Shown here one piece after another: positions 16,321 through 27,004 of a stretch of 52,286 nucleotides of DNA. This DNA is from Myxococcales bacterium. Lineage in GTDB: Bacteria > Myxococcota > Myxococcia > Myxococcales > JAKAPL01. The translations under genes and the position numbers were made by a program. A model generated the notes under the pieces. It did not search any database. It saw nothing but the letters and a program-made list of their open reading frames with translations, and had not been told where the DNA came from. How positions within the stretch are numbered: position 1 is the first letter of the stretch; each line of letters begins with the position of its first letter. Location of the stretch: assembly GCA_021807105.1 (NCBI GenBank), contig JAKAPL010000023.1, positions 1-52,286 of the forward strand. Reading direction: 5' to 3'.

Positions 16321-18663
16321 ATGACGCGGTCTTCGTCTTCGATCTTCCTCGCGAGCGCGCTCGCGGTCTCTGCCGGCTGCTCCATGGGCGCGTCCCCGGC
16401 TGGCGGTCACGACGTGACGTGCAAGAGCACGTCGAACTGCCCCGCGGGCCAGACCTGCGACCCGACCTACCACCTCTGCGTGGTCGCGGACGGCGGCGCC
16501 GCGGGGATGGACGGCGGCAGCGCGGTCGCGGACGCCGGCACCTGCGCCATCGGCGGCGAGCTCTTCGCCGCGTTCGCCTACAACCCGAACGACCCCTGCC
16601 AGACCTGCCAGCCCGCGGTCTCGACGACCGCCTTCACCAACCTGCCCGCGGGCGTCCCCCTGGACGGCGGCTGCCAGGCGGGCGAGGTCTGCGAGAACGG
16701 CCAGTGCACCCGCGGCTGCTTCTTCCCCCCCGCGGTCTTCGTCGCGGAGGGGGGCCTCGAGGCCGCGAACCCCTGCCACCTCTGCGCCCCCGATCGATCC
16801 ACGACGGCCTGGACGGACCTGACCGGCGCGCCCGCGGACGGGGGCTGCGGGGCGGGCGAGGTCTGCAACGCGGGGACGTGCGCCGCGGGCTGCGTGATCG
16901 CCGGCGCCTTCGTCCCGCCGGACGCGGCGAGCCCGGCGAACGCCTGCGCGGCCTGCATCCCCGAGACGAGCACGGCCGGCTACTCGCCCGTGAGCGGCAC
17001 GGCCTGCGACGGCGGGGCGGTCTGCAACCTGGGCGCGTGCCAGGCCGGCTGCTTCATCGACGGCGGGTTCGTCTCGCCGAACACGCTCGCGGCCGACCCT
17101 TGCGAGGGAGCTTGCTTCCCGAGCGAGAACCTCTTCGGCTGGTCGTTCGCGAGCGACTACGGCCCCTGCGACGGCGGGATCTGCCAGCACGGGGTCTGCA
17201 CGCCGGGTTGCTTCATCGGCAACGTCCCTTACCCGGAAGGCACCGCCGAACCCGGGGACTCTTGCCAGACCTGCCGGCCGGCGGTCAGCACTTCGAACTG
17301 GACCGGGTTGGACGGCGGAACCTGCGACGTCGGCGGCGGCAACTATTGCCAGGGGGGGCAGTGCGTCCTCGGCTGCGTCATCGACGGGGCGTTCGTCCCG
17401 AACAACACGCGGGCCGGGGGCGCCTGCCTCTACTGCGACGCCGCGTTCCTCGCGACCGACTGGTCGCCCCTGGGGGGCCAGGCCCCGTGTGACGGCGGTT
17501 TCTGCGATGGGCAAGCCGGCTGTGTTCAGGAATGCTCGACCGACGCGGGCTATGTCATGGCCGACGTGCTGAACGCGGCCGACCCGAACCAGTGCTGCGT
17601 CCCGTCGACGAACAAGTATGGCTGGACGGACGGGTTCACGGTGCACAGCGGGCCGGCGACGGGCCACCTGCCCGTGAGTATCGAGGCCGGAAAGATCTTC
17701 GGCAGCGGCAACGTCGATCTCGTGGTTAGCAATAGTGGCGACGCGACCATCGACGTTTTCGCTGGGCACGGCGACGGCACCTTCGGAACTGCCCAGAGTG
17801 TCTCCGTTGGGAATGGCCCCATCGCCGTCGCTGTCGCCGATCTCGGCAACGGCCACCCCGACATCGCCGTCGCGAACCAGGGGGACTCGACCGTGATGGT
17901 CCTGATGAACAACGGAAGCGGCACATTCGCAGCGCCCGTACAGTACGCGGTGGGAACGAGCCCCCTCGACCTCGTCGTCGGTGACTTCCAGCACTCAGGC
18001 TCCGCCGACATAGCTGTCGCGGATTCTGCCTGGGGTGATGTCGGTATCCTACTCAACGCCGGTAGTGGCACGTACCAGGCGCAACGGACTTATACTGCCG
18101 GAACGTCCCCCTTGGCGCTCGCGGTTGCTGACTTCAACGGAGACGGGCTCCCCGATCTTGCGGTGGCCAATGGCGGCGGCACCGCGATGGTCCTGCTCAA
18201 CGGCAGTTCGGGTACGACCTTCATGCCCTGGGGGGCGGCCGTTGCAGTCAACGGGCCGAAGTCCGTCGCAGCGGCCGACATTGACGGAGACGGCAAGCCT
18301 GATCTGGTGGTGTCCGACGCCGCCGGCAACGTGCACGTCTTCCTGAACAGCGGCTCGGGTCTTGCCGCCACGGCTACGACCGTCTCGGCCAGTGGCCTAC
18401 CCTCGAAGGTCATCGCCGCCGACTTCAATGGCGATGGCAAGCCCGATCTCGCCATCACGAACAACTTCGCCTCCAACATCTTCGTCCTCATCAACGAGTC
18501 GACGCCCGGCACCGTCAAGTTCGCTACCGCCGCGAGCTATCCCGTGGGCACGAGCCCCGTCTCCCTCGTCGCCGCCGACTTCAACGGCGATTCCCTCCCC
18601 GATCTCGGGGTCGTCAACAACGGCGCGCGAACCCTCTCCATCCTCCTCGGCAACTGCCCGTAA
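16321..18663 (+). CDS. Large Cys-rich lipoprotein with C-terminal FG-GAP/VCBS beta-propeller
   Basis: About 780 residues. The ATG at 16321 is preferred because AGGAGG sits 7 bp before it; the ATG at 16315 is too close. The signal peptide ends with lipobox SAGC. Residues 25-430 hold about eight Cys-rich modules ending in variants of CDGGxCxxGxCxxGC, each followed by a hydrophobic FIDGGFV-type turn. From about residue 450 there are seven FG-GAP-like blades with the calcium-type [14 protein letters not shown] motif, giving a seven-bladed propeller. Such proteins sit on the cell surface and bind ligands or matrix. Base composition drops slightly in the propeller half. Confidence 0.85.
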   Translation: MTRSSSSIFLASALAVSAGCSMGASPAGGHDVTCKSTSNCPAGQTCDPTYHLCVVADGGAAGMDGGSAVADAGTCAIGGELFAAFAYNPNDPCQTCQPAVSTTAFTNLPAGVPLDGGCQAGEVCENGQCTRGCFFPPAVFVAEGGLEAANPCHLCAPDRSTTAWTDLTGAPADGGCGAGEVCNAGTCAAGCVIAGAFVPPDAASPANACAACIPETSTAGYSPVSGTACDGGAVCNLGACQAGCFIDGGFVSPNTLAADPCEGACFPSENLFGWSFASDYGPCDGGICQHGVCTPGCFIGNVPYPEGTAEPGDSCQTCRPAVSTSNWTGLDGGTCDVGGGNYCQGGQCVLGCVIDGAFVPNNTRAGGACLYCDAAFLATDWSPLGGQAPCDGGFCDGQAGCVQECSTDAGYVMADVLNAADPNQCCVPSTNKYGWTDGFTVHSGPATGHLPVSIEAGKIFGSGNVDLVVSNSGDATIDVFAGHGDGTFGTAQSVSVGNGPIAVAVADLGNGHPDIAVANQGDSTVMVLMNNGSGTFAAPVQYAVGTSPLDLVVGDFQHSGSADIAVADSAWGDVGILLNAGSGTYQAQRTYTAGTSPLALAVADFNGDGLPDLAVANGGGTAMVLLNGSSGTTFMPWGAAVAVNGPKSVAAADIDGDGKPDLVVSDAAGNVHVFLNSGSGLAATATTVSASGLPSKVIAADFNGDGKPDLAITNNFASNIFVLINESTPGTVKFATAASYPVGTSPVSLVAADFNGDSLPDLGVVNNGARTLSILLGNCP

Positions 18664-18694
18664 CGCGCCGCGCGGCGCGGCCGGGTCCACGGCT

Positions 18695-18826
18695 CAGACG
18701 ATATTCTGGCCTCCCACGGCACGGTCCTGTTCGTCGTTGGGCGGGCGCGGCGCGCGATGCCGCCGGGTCCCCGACCCAGACGATATTCCGGCTTACCATT
18801 GCACGGGCCTGTTCGCCGTTTGAGCG
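18695..18826 (+). repeat. Direct duplication of a ~50-bp core with 82-bp period
   Basis: A segment starting CAGACGATATTC at 18695 recurs at 18777. The two copies match for about 50 bp with scattered changes. The surrounding CGCGGCGCG sequence is also repeated. At the right end TGTTCGC and GCGAACA form a 7-bp inverted repeat (18810-18830). The duplication lies in the 231-bp gap between the propeller lipoprotein and the collagen-like gene, directly upstream of the latter's promoter. Confidence 0.8.
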
Positions 18827-18842
18827 AACAGTGCACGAGTAC

Positions 18843-18872
18843 TTGACTGCCGTTCGTCTTTCGATCCAGAAT
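18843..18872 (+). promoter_or_regulatory. Candidate sigma-70 promoter of the collagen-like gene
   Basis: TTGACT (18843-18848), 18-bp spacer, CAGAAT (18867-18872), 22 bp before the ATG at 18895. The ribosome site AAGGAG is at 18883-18888. Confidence 0.42.
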
Positions 18873-18894
18873 CCTTGCCTGAAAGGAGATGAAC

Positions 18895-19827
18895 ATGAAC
18901 GCACCGCGCTTCAGCTCGATTCTGGCCGTCACGACGATCGCCGCGCTCCTCTCCACCGCTTGCTCCGGACCGACCGGACCCTCGGGGACCGGGGGCCCGA
19001 CGGGGCCGGAGGGCGTGAGGGGCCCGACCGGTCCGACCGGGCCCCTGGGCCCGACCGGTCCGACCGGCATGGGCGAGACGGGCAACCCGGGCCAGCAGGG
19101 CGCGCAAGGCCCGCAGGGGCCGCAAGGGCCGCAAGGGCCGGCGGGGCCCACCGGGCCGCAGGGGCCGACGGGTGCGCAGGGAACGGCGGGTGCGCAGGGT
19201 GCGCAGGGCCCCGTGGGTCCGACGGGCCCGCAGGGGCTGCTCGATCAGACCGCGCTCGTGAACCTCGAGTGGTCCATCTACCACGCGGCCGCGGGCGCGG
19301 CTTGCGCGTCGATCAAGTCCGGCGGGGGCTGGGCCTGGACCGTCGTCCCGGCGCAAGCGGGCTCCACCTGCCAGGATGTTTGCTCGAGCGAGGGGACCCT
19401 CAACGGCTCCCCGACGCACTGTGCTGGCCAAGTCGTCATCGGATTGGAGGATCACCCGGACACCCAGGCGACCAGTTACCAGCAGCAGATTTCGACGGGG
19501 CGGACGTACTCCTGTTTGACCACGGTGGCGAGCTGGGCGGATGAGACGCAGACCCATGTCTCGCCGCTTGCCGCGCAGGTGGCCTACTGCTGCTGCTCGC
19601 ACGATCCGCAGGTGACCTCGGCCTTCTGGGTGAACTTCACGACCGATCCCACCTTTACGCAATACTTCTGTACCTCCGGACCCGCCTTCAACAATTGGGC
19701 TTGCAACCACCGGGCGCCAGGGGAGTGGTGCCGGAACCAAGCAGCCGCTACCGCGTCGGGAATACCTTTCTCCGGAGGGACGATCAGCGAAATCAACGGG
19801 AACACCGCCGAGGTCGACTGCTTCTAG
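18895..19827 (+). CDS. Collagen-like lipoprotein with Cys-rich C-terminal domain
   Basis: 310 residues from the ATG at 18895, which has AAGGAG at proper spacing; the ATG at 18889 touches the ribosome site. The signal peptide ends at lipobox STAC. The mature protein begins with about 30 Gly-X-Y triplets, first GPT-rich then GPQ/GAQ-rich, interrupted once near GMGETGNPG. The remaining 190 residues are a globular domain with about 16 Cys (including CCC at YCCCSHD) and no known motif. Bacterial collagen-like proteins form triple helices that display an outer domain. A trimeric surface fibre is the likely role. Confidence 0.82.
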   Translation: MNAPRFSSILAVTTIAALLSTACSGPTGPSGTGGPTGPEGVRGPTGPTGPLGPTGPTGMGETGNPGQQGAQGPQGPQGPQGPAGPTGPQGPTGAQGTAGAQGAQGPVGPTGPQGLLDQTALVNLEWSIYHAAAGAACASIKSGGGWAWTVVPAQAGSTCQDVCSSEGTLNGSPTHCAGQVVIGLEDHPDTQATSYQQQISTGRTYSCLTTVASWADETQTHVSPLAAQVAYCCCSHDPQVTSAFWVNFTTDPTFTQYFCTSGPAFNNWACNHRAPGEWCRNQAAATASGIPFSGGTISEINGNTAEVDCF

Positions 19828-19977
19828 CTCGCCGGCCAGGCCGGTCCCTCACGCAGCGCATCGGCGCCCGGGCTCCCCGGGCGCCGATTGCGCTTGACGG
19901 CCTCCGTGCTGCCGCGCACGGTCGCTCGGGCGCCACGCCGGGTGGCGATCGGGTTCGGTCTCCGGTAAGTAGACGGC

Positions 19978-20721
19978 GTGACGGCCGCGCTCCTCCTCGG
20001 ACTGGCGCTCGCGGGCGGCGCGCCGCCCGCTCCCGGCGACACGCGCGGGGAGATCCGGGCCCTGCTCACCGCCCTCGACTGTGGTCCGGACGCCGCCGCG
20101 CGCTGGAACGAGATCGAGGACCGCTTCGACGCCTGGCTCCCCGAAGCCTGCCGGCTCACCCCTTCCCCCGCGCGCTGCGTGGCGGCGGCGGTGGGCGAGC
20201 GCGTCACCCTGGCCCGCGCGTTGCCCGCCCTCCTCCCCGGCTGTCCGCGACACGGGAAGGACGGCGCGGCGGCGGCCTGGGGGGCGCTCGTCCTCGCCCG
20301 CCGGCCCATCGGCGCCGACGTGCGGCTCCAGCTCGCCCGGAGGCTCGCGGCGCTCTCCGCGGAGCCGGGGGCGGCCGAGCTGCGCGATCGAATCGACGCC
20401 GCCTGGAACGGCGCGATCGAGCTGGCCGCCAGGCAGTGCGGGCTCCTCGCGGCGCGGCCCTCGGGGGCCGCGACCCAACGCGGCCCGGAGGCGGGCCGCG
20501 CCGCGACGTCCGGACCGCCTCACGGCGGTCCGCGAGCAGGGGGAGCCCAGCTCCCCTCGCACCCCCCATTTAACCTCGTCTTCGTAGGAGATCTCCCTGG
20601 ATCTTCGCGCGGCACGAACATTCCCGTAAGCAGCCGATCAGGCAGGACCGCCTGCGCCGCCGGGATGGAGGACTACCTCTTCTCTCTGCTCCTCGGCGGG
20701 ACCAGCGGCGGGGGGGCGTGA
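19978..20721 (+). CDS. Small exported protein of unknown function, C-terminus remodelled by repeat B
   Basis: A GTG-started ORF of 247 residues. The N-terminus is a signal peptide (TAALLLGLALAGGAPPAPG). Residues 25-155 are helical with several Cys (LDCG, EACRLTPSPARC, LLPGCPRHG, RQCGLL). From about residue 160 to 202 the sequence is the dispersed repeat B, read in frame, and the last 45 residues after it are unrelated low-complexity sequence. The native C-terminus has probably been replaced. The stop codon immediately precedes the mutL ATG. Function unknown. Confidence 0.55.
   Translation: MTAALLLGLALAGGAPPAPGDTRGEIRALLTALDCGPDAAARWNEIEDRFDAWLPEACRLTPSPARCVAAAVGERVTLARALPALLPGCPRHGKDGAAAAWGALVLARRPIGADVRLQLARRLAALSAEPGAAELRDRIDAAWNGAIELAARQCGLLAARPSGAATQRGPEAGRAATSGPPHGGPRAGGAQLPSHPPFNLVFVGDLPGSSRGTNIPVSSRSGRTACAAGMEDYLFSLLLGGTSGGGA
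20459..20583 (-). repeat. Dispersed GC-rich repeat B, copy 2, inside an ORF
   Basis: Reverse-orientation copy of the element at 2520-2642. The most similar stretch corresponds to the run containing GGTCGCGGCCC and GAAGACGAGGT. It contains an internal hairpin around CGGACCGCC/GGCGGTCCG. It lies inside the coding frame 19978-20721 and keeps that frame open. No target duplication is visible. Confidence 0.75.
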
Positions 20722-22473
<1,752 letters not shown>

Positions 22474-22518
22474 ATCGGCTGGTCGCGGGGGGAGCGAGCC
22501 GCCCCCGGGGAGCGCCGC

Positions 22519-22827
22519 CTACAGGATCTTCTTCCCGGGGCCCGTCGTCCGCGCGGGGATGAGGACCATCGGCACGGCCGGCTCCTTGCTGTCGAACTTG
22601 CCCGCGAGCACGTCCCGCACGTTACGGTCGAAGCGGACCCTGCCCGTCGCCACCTCGCGAAGGGAGAGAACCGTCGGCTTGTCCTTCGGCTTCTTCTTGT
22701 CCCCCGCGTCCGCGATGAGCGGCCGGGCGCCGGCCATGAGCTGGCGGCTCCGCTTGGTGGCGAGCAGGACCAGGGCGAAACGGTTTTCGACTTTTGGGAG
22801 GCAGTCTTCCACGGTGATCCGGGCCAT
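22519..22827 (-). CDS. rpoZ: RNA polymerase omega subunit
   Basis: 102 residues. The conserved omega core is at the N-terminus: [32 protein letters not shown]. It binds the C-terminal end of beta-prime and aids polymerase assembly. The remaining 60 residues are a lineage-specific Lys-rich extension. Transcribed divergently from the Crp-type regulator gene, with the two promoters facing each other in the intergenic region. Confidence 0.88.
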   Translation of the reverse strand: MARITVEDCLPKVENRFALVLLATKRSRQLMAGARPLIADAGDKKKPKDKPTVLSLREVATGRVRFDRNVRDVLAGKFDSKEPAVPMVLIPARTTGPGKKIL

Positions 22828-22878
22828 GCTTCTCTCCGCGCAGGGGGACGCCGGGCCATCGGTCCGGCGCAGGAGGGG

Positions 22879-22907
22879 TATGTATGCCGGCGCCGCCTTC
22901 GGGTCAA
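22879..22907 (-). promoter_or_regulatory. Candidate sigma-70 promoter of rpoZ
   Basis: Minus strand TTGACC (22902-22907), 17-bp spacer, TACATA (22879-22884). Lies 52 bp before the rpoZ ATG. Confidence 0.5.
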
Positions 22908-22950
22908 GCGGCGGACCAGAACCGGCGGGTATTCAGGGCGAGGCGCGAAA

Positions 22951-22979
22951 TTGACAGCCCATGGAGCGCGGGGTACTGA
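22951..22979 (+). promoter_or_regulatory. Candidate sigma-70 promoter of the Crp-type regulator
   Basis: TTGACA (22951-22956), 17-bp spacer, TACTGA (22974-22979). The leader to the ATG at 23046 is about 60 bp. Its -35 box is 43 bp from that of rpoZ, so the two promoters are back to back. Confidence 0.5.
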
Positions 22980-23045
22980 TTTTCGGGGTAGCGCTCGATT
23001 CGAGGCGCGACGAACGGCCACGAGCACGAGGATTCGCGAACGCGC

Positions 23046-23696
23046 ATGAGTGCCGTCTCCGAGTTGGTCCCGAACGCCAGCCGTCGTTTCTCCGAGGGCA
23101 CCGTGCTCTTCCGCGAGGGGGAGCAGGGGACCGAGATGTTTGTCCTTCGCTCGGGGAAGGTCGCCCTGACTCGGAGCGCCGCCGGCCGCTCGATGGTACT
23201 CTCGACCCTCGGCCCGGGGGAGTTCTTCGGGGAGATGGCGATCCTCACCGGGAAGCCTCGAACCGCGTCTGCCACCGTCGTCGAGGACGCACAGATGCTC
23301 GTCATCGATCCGCGGACCTTCGAGGCGATGATCCGGGGCAGCACGGAGATCGCGGTCCGTCTCATGCGCAGCCTCGCCGGCCGCCTCGCCTCCGCCGACG
23401 AGAGGATCGAGGAGCTCGGCGCCCTGGCGGCGCGCAGCCGCCTCGTCCGCTTCCTCGCCCGCGCGGCGGAGGAGCGCGGCCGACCTTCCCCGGGCGGACG
23501 GCGAATCGACCTCCCGATCGCGGATCTGCCGGACGCGGCCGGCGTCCCCGCGCCCGCGCTGCGGGACGCGATGCGCCGCGTGGTCCAGGCCGGCCTCGCG
23601 CGCTTCGACGCGGATGGCGCCGTCGTCGCCGATCCCGCTCGACTCGCGGGGCTCGCCCGGTTCCTCGCGGCCGGTGAAGGGGAGGAGGCTCTTTGA
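23046..23696 (+). CDS. Crp/Fnr-type regulator with cyclic-nucleotide-binding domain
   Basis: 216 residues. Residues 12-110 form a cNMP-binding beta-roll. LGPGEFFGEMAILTGKPRTASATVVED is the phosphate-binding cassette, with the conserved Gly-Glu and the Arg-Thr/Ala-Ser part. A long C-helix and a winged-helix region (LPDAAGVPAPALRDAMRRVVQAGL) follow. The recognition helix is less typical than in Crp, so DNA binding is likely but not certain. Its TGA overlaps the TTG start of the downstream metallo-beta-lactamase-fold phosphodiesterase. That coupling suggests sensor and degradation enzyme for the same cyclic nucleotide. Confidence 0.82.
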   Translation: MSAVSELVPNASRRFSEGTVLFREGEQGTEMFVLRSGKVALTRSAAGRSMVLSTLGPGEFFGEMAILTGKPRTASATVVEDAQMLVIDPRTFEAMIRGSTEIAVRLMRSLAGRLASADERIEELGALAARSRLVRFLARAAEERGRPSPGGRRIDLPIADLPDAAGVPAPALRDAMRRVVQAGLARFDADGAVVADPARLAGLARFLAAGEGEEAL

Positions 23697-24463
23697 TCGA
23701 CTTCGAGGTCCTCGGCTGTCATGGCGGCGAGCTGCCCGGACGGCGCACGACGAGCTTCCTCATCGACGGGAAGCTCGCGATCGATGCCGGGGCGCTCTGC
23801 GAGGCGCTGGAGCTGCCCCGCCTCCTCGAGGTCGACCACGTTGTCCTGACGCACAGCCACTTCGACCACGTGAAGGGGCTGCCGCTGATGGCGGATCTGC
23901 TCGTCGGCGCCCGCGACGAGCCGGTCGTCGTCCACGCTTCGCCCGATTGCGTCGATTGCCTTCGGCGGGACGTCTTCAACGATCGGCTCTGGCCCGACTT
24001 CACCCGCCTGCCGTCCCCGAGCCGGCCGGTCCTGCGGCTGGAACCCTTCACCGTGGGCAAGAGCTTCTCCGTGGGCCCCTATACGATCACCTCGCGCCTC
24101 GTGAACCACCCGGTCGAGGCGGTCGGCCTCGTCGTCGAGAAGGCGGGCAGCGCCCTCGCGGTGAGCGGAGACACCGGACCGACCGAGGCGTTCTGGGAGA
24201 TGGTCAACGGACGGCGGGACCTGCGCCTGCTCCTGCTCGAGACGTCGTTCCCCGACGCGCTCGCCGACCTCGCCCGTGCCTCCGGCCACCTGACCCCGGC
24301 CGCGCTCGAGCGGGAGGTCTCGGAGAAGCTCACGCGCCCGGGCCTCGACATCCGCCTCTACCACCTGAAGCCCGCCTACCTCGACCTCCTGTACCGCGAG
24401 ATCGGCGCCCTGAACCTCCCCGGCGTCCGTATCCTCGAAACCGGCCAGAAGATCGCCGTGTAG
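23693..24463 (+). CDS. MBL-fold 3',5'-cyclic-nucleotide phosphodiesterase-like protein
   Basis: 256 residues. It has the class II cyclic-nucleotide phosphodiesterase layout: FEVLGCHGGELPGRRTTSFLIDGKLAIDAG at the N-terminus, metal ligands HSHFDHVKGL, then VSGDTGPT, LLLETSFPD and ASGHLTPAALERE. These are the positions expected for two-metal binding. It probably hydrolyses cAMP or cGMP in the cytoplasm. The TTG start overlaps the stop codon of the Crp-type gene. It ends one base before the convergent rlmN stop. Confidence 0.8.
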   Translation: MIDFEVLGCHGGELPGRRTTSFLIDGKLAIDAGALCEALELPRLLEVDHVVLTHSHFDHVKGLPLMADLLVGARDEPVVVHASPDCVDCLRRDVFNDRLWPDFTRLPSPSRPVLRLEPFTVGKSFSVGPYTITSRLVNHPVEAVGLVVEKAGSALAVSGDTGPTEAFWEMVNGRRDLRLLLLETSFPDALADLARASGHLTPAALEREVSEKLTRPGLDIRLYHLKPAYLDLLYREIGALNLPGVRILETGQKIAV

Positions 24464-25561
24464 TCACGACTGCGCGGCGAGTTGGCCGCAAGCGGCGGCG
24501 ACGTCCCGGCCGCGGTTCTTCCGGACCATCGCGAGGACGCCGCGGCGGACGAGGATCTCGTGGAACGCCTGGACGCGCGTGGGGTCGGGCGCGCCGAAGC
24601 CGAGGCCCGGGTTCTCGTTGTAAGGGATCAGGTTGACCTTGATGCCGAGCGGGCCGGCGAGGCTCGCGAGCGCCTGGGCGTCCTCGTCCGCGTCGTTGAC
24701 GCCCGAGAGGAGAACGTACTCGAAGGTCAGCTCGCGGCCGGGCGTCGTGGGGAAGTCGCGGCAGGCGGCGATGAGCCGGGCGAGCGGGTACTTGCGATCG
24801 ACCGGCATGATCCGCTCCCGCTGCTCGTCGGTCGGCGCGTTCAGCGAGACGGCCAGCTTGACCCGCGTGCGGCGGGCGAACTCCGCCATCTCGGGGACGA
24901 GGCCGCTCGTCGAGACCGTGATGTGGCGGTGGGAGAAGCCGAGGCCGGCGGGATCGAGCAGCAGATCGAGCGCGGCGATCAGCGCCTCCAGATTGTGGAG
25001 CGGCTCGCCCATGCCCATGAAGACGAGGTTCGTGAGGACGCGGCCGGTCTCGCGATCGCCGGGATGACCGCGGGCCCGGAGATCCGTCTCGACGCGGTAG
25101 ACCTGATCGACGATCTCGCCGGCGGAGAGGTCGCGCGAGAGGCCCATCGTCCCGGTGCGACAGAAGGTGCAGCCCATCGCGCAGCCGACCTGCGTCGAGA
25201 CGCAGAGCGTCCGGCGGTCTTCCTCGGGGAGGAAGACGGCTTCGAGCCGCGCCCCGTCGGGTGCGCGCAGGAGGTACTTGATGGTCCCGTCGGAGGATTC
25301 GCGGGTCGCGTCGACGGCGAGGGGCGCGAGGGTCGCGCGCGCCGCGAGCGTGCGGCGCATCTGGGCGGGGAGGTCGGTCATCGCCTCGATCGACGTCGCG
25401 AGCCGCCGGTGGATCCAGCCGAAAAGCTGGCGGGCGCGGTACGGAGGCTCGCGCAGACCGGCGGCGACCGCGAAGAGGCCGGCGCGCGAGAGGGATCGCA
25501 GGTCGCCTCCCCCCTCCCACCGCACCTCCCCAGGAGCCTTCTCCAAGTCGTCGCGTGGCAC
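24464..25561 (-). CDS. rlmN: Dual-specificity 23S rRNA/tRNA adenine C2-methyltransferase
   Basis: 365 residues. This is the radical-SAM methyltransferase of A2503 of 23S rRNA and A37 of tRNAs. The radical-SAM cluster motif is CAMGCTFC (CX3CX2C). GTMGLSRDLSAGEIVDQV, NLVFMGMGEPLHN, HITVSTSGLVPEM, KLAVSLNAP and LIPYNENPG are all family blocks. Near the C-terminus VLAMVRKNRGRDVAAACGQL carries the methyl-accepting Cys. The GTG at 25561 gives the usual length. It abuts the CNNM-type gene upstream with a 21-bp gap. Confidence 0.95.
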   Translation of the reverse strand: MPRDDLEKAPGEVRWEGGGDLRSLSRAGLFAVAAGLREPPYRARQLFGWIHRRLATSIEAMTDLPAQMRRTLAARATLAPLAVDATRESSDGTIKYLLRAPDGARLEAVFLPEEDRRTLCVSTQVGCAMGCTFCRTGTMGLSRDLSAGEIVDQVYRVETDLRARGHPGDRETGRVLTNLVFMGMGEPLHNLEALIAALDLLLDPAGLGFSHRHITVSTSGLVPEMAEFARRTRVKLAVSLNAPTDEQRERIMPVDRKYPLARLIAACRDFPTTPGRELTFEYVLLSGVNDADEDAQALASLAGPLGIKVNLIPYNENPGLGFGAPDPTRVQAFHEILVRRGVLAMVRKNRGRDVAAACGQLAAQS

Positions 25562-25582
25562 GGGATTCCCGGGAGGAGTCGA

Positions 25583-26884
25583 TCAGGCGGCCGGGGGAGG
25601 GGCCGCGGCGGCCAGCGCGCCCGAAGGCTTGCGGATCTCGACGCGCGAGATGCGCCGCTCGTCACCCGCGATCACGGTGAACGAGAGCCCGTTCCAGGCG
25701 AGCACGCTGCCGGTCGCCGGCACCCGGCCGGCGGTCGAGACGAGGAAGCCGCCGAGCGTCTCGTAGCCGCCGTCCTCGGGGAAGGAGATCCGCAGCACCT
25801 CCTCGAGGTCACGGATCGGCACCGCCCCCTCGGCGAGCACCGTCCCCTCGGCGAGGACCTTGACCGGCTTCTCGTCGACGTCGCTCTCGTCTTGGATCTC
25901 GCCGACGATCTCCTCGACCACGTCCTCCAGGCAGACGAGGCCGCTCGTGCCTCCGAACTCGTCCACCACGATCGCGATGTGCGTCTTCCGCTTCTGGAAC
26001 TCCTTGAGCAGGCGCGAGATCTTCATGATCTCCGGGACGAAGAAGGGGGGGCGCAGGTACTTGTCGATCCGGAAGCGCGTCCGGTCGAGCCCCTTGCGCA
26101 GCTCCTCGACGATGGCTTTCACGTAGAGGACGCCGACGACGTTGTCGATGCTGCCCGCGAAAACGGGGATGCGGCTGTGCTGGCTCAAAACGACGGCGTC
26201 GAGCAGCTCGTCCGGCGTGCTCTCGCGGTCGAGCGCGAGCATCTGGGTGCGCGGCACCATGATCTCCTTGACTAGGATGTCCGCGAACTCGAGCACCGAG
26301 TTGAGCAGCTCCTCCTTCACCTTGTCGAGGACCCCCTCGCGGGTCCCGAGGTCGATCATGTACTCGATCTCCTCTGAGGTGATGGACGGGGTGGGCTCTG
26401 TGCCGCGCCCGAGCAGGCGGTTGATGAGGATCGTGACGCGGAAGAGCGGCCAGGCGAACGGCAGGAGGATCCAGTAGGCGGCGGTGATGGCCGGGAGCAG
26501 TGCGAGCGCCATCGCCTCGGCGTTGCGCTTGGCGATCGACTTGGGCGTGACCTCGCCGAAGAAGAGCAGGAGGAGGGTCATCACCCCGGTGGTGATGGCC
26601 ACCGCATGGTTGAAGAAACGGGAGAAGATCGCCGTAGCCAGGGCCGAGGCCCCGATGTTGACGAACGTGTTGCCGAGCAGGAGCGTCGCGAGAATCCGCT
26701 CGGGCCGAGCGAGCCAGACGGCGAGCAGGCCTCGACGCCGCCCTCGGGCTTCGAGGAGCTGGCGGACCTTGGTCTCGCCGAGCGCGGTCAGCGCGGTCTC
26801 GCTCGCCGCGAAGAAGGCCGAGCAGGCGAGGCAGCCCGCGATCGTCACGTACTCCCAGAAGGGCACGTTCACGAAACGCTCCAT
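25583..26884 (-). CDS. CNNM/HlyC-CorC family membrane protein (probable cation transporter)
   Basis: 433 residues from the ATG at 26884. The DUF21/CNNM transmembrane domain covers residues 1-180 (four helices, including FFAASETALTALGETK and TLLLGNTFVNIGASALATAIF). A CBS pair follows (EIMVPRTQMLALD, SRIPVFAGSIDNVVGVLYVK, THIAIVVDEFGGTSGLV), then a CorC_HlyC domain. Proteins of this type export magnesium or link it to cell-envelope functions. A good -10 hexamer, TATACT on the minus strand at 26912-26917, lies upstream but no clear -35 box. It may form a unit with rlmN. Confidence 0.87.
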   Translation of the reverse strand: MERFVNVPFWEYVTIAGCLACSAFFAASETALTALGETKVRQLLEARGRRRGLLAVWLARPERILATLLLGNTFVNIGASALATAIFSRFFNHAVAITTGVMTLLLLFFGEVTPKSIAKRNAEAMALALLPAITAAYWILLPFAWPLFRVTILINRLLGRGTEPTPSITSEEIEYMIDLGTREGVLDKVKEELLNSVLEFADILVKEIMVPRTQMLALDRESTPDELLDAVVLSQHSRIPVFAGSIDNVVGVLYVKAIVEELRKGLDRTRFRIDKYLRPPFFVPEIMKISRLLKEFQKRKTHIAIVVDEFGGTSGLVCLEDVVEEIVGEIQDESDVDEKPVKVLAEGTVLAEGAVPIRDLEEVLRISFPEDGGYETLGGFLVSTAGRVPATGSVLAWNGLSFTVIAGDERRISRVEIRKPSGALAAAAPPPAA

Positions 26885-27004
26885 CACTCGAGGGGGGCCA
26901 CCGTCGGGGTAAGTATAACATGGCACCCCCGACGCCGTGGGCGGCTGGGATCCGCGACGAGCGAGCGGGAAGGCGATCGTCCGTAATTTCCGCGGCGATG
27001 GATC

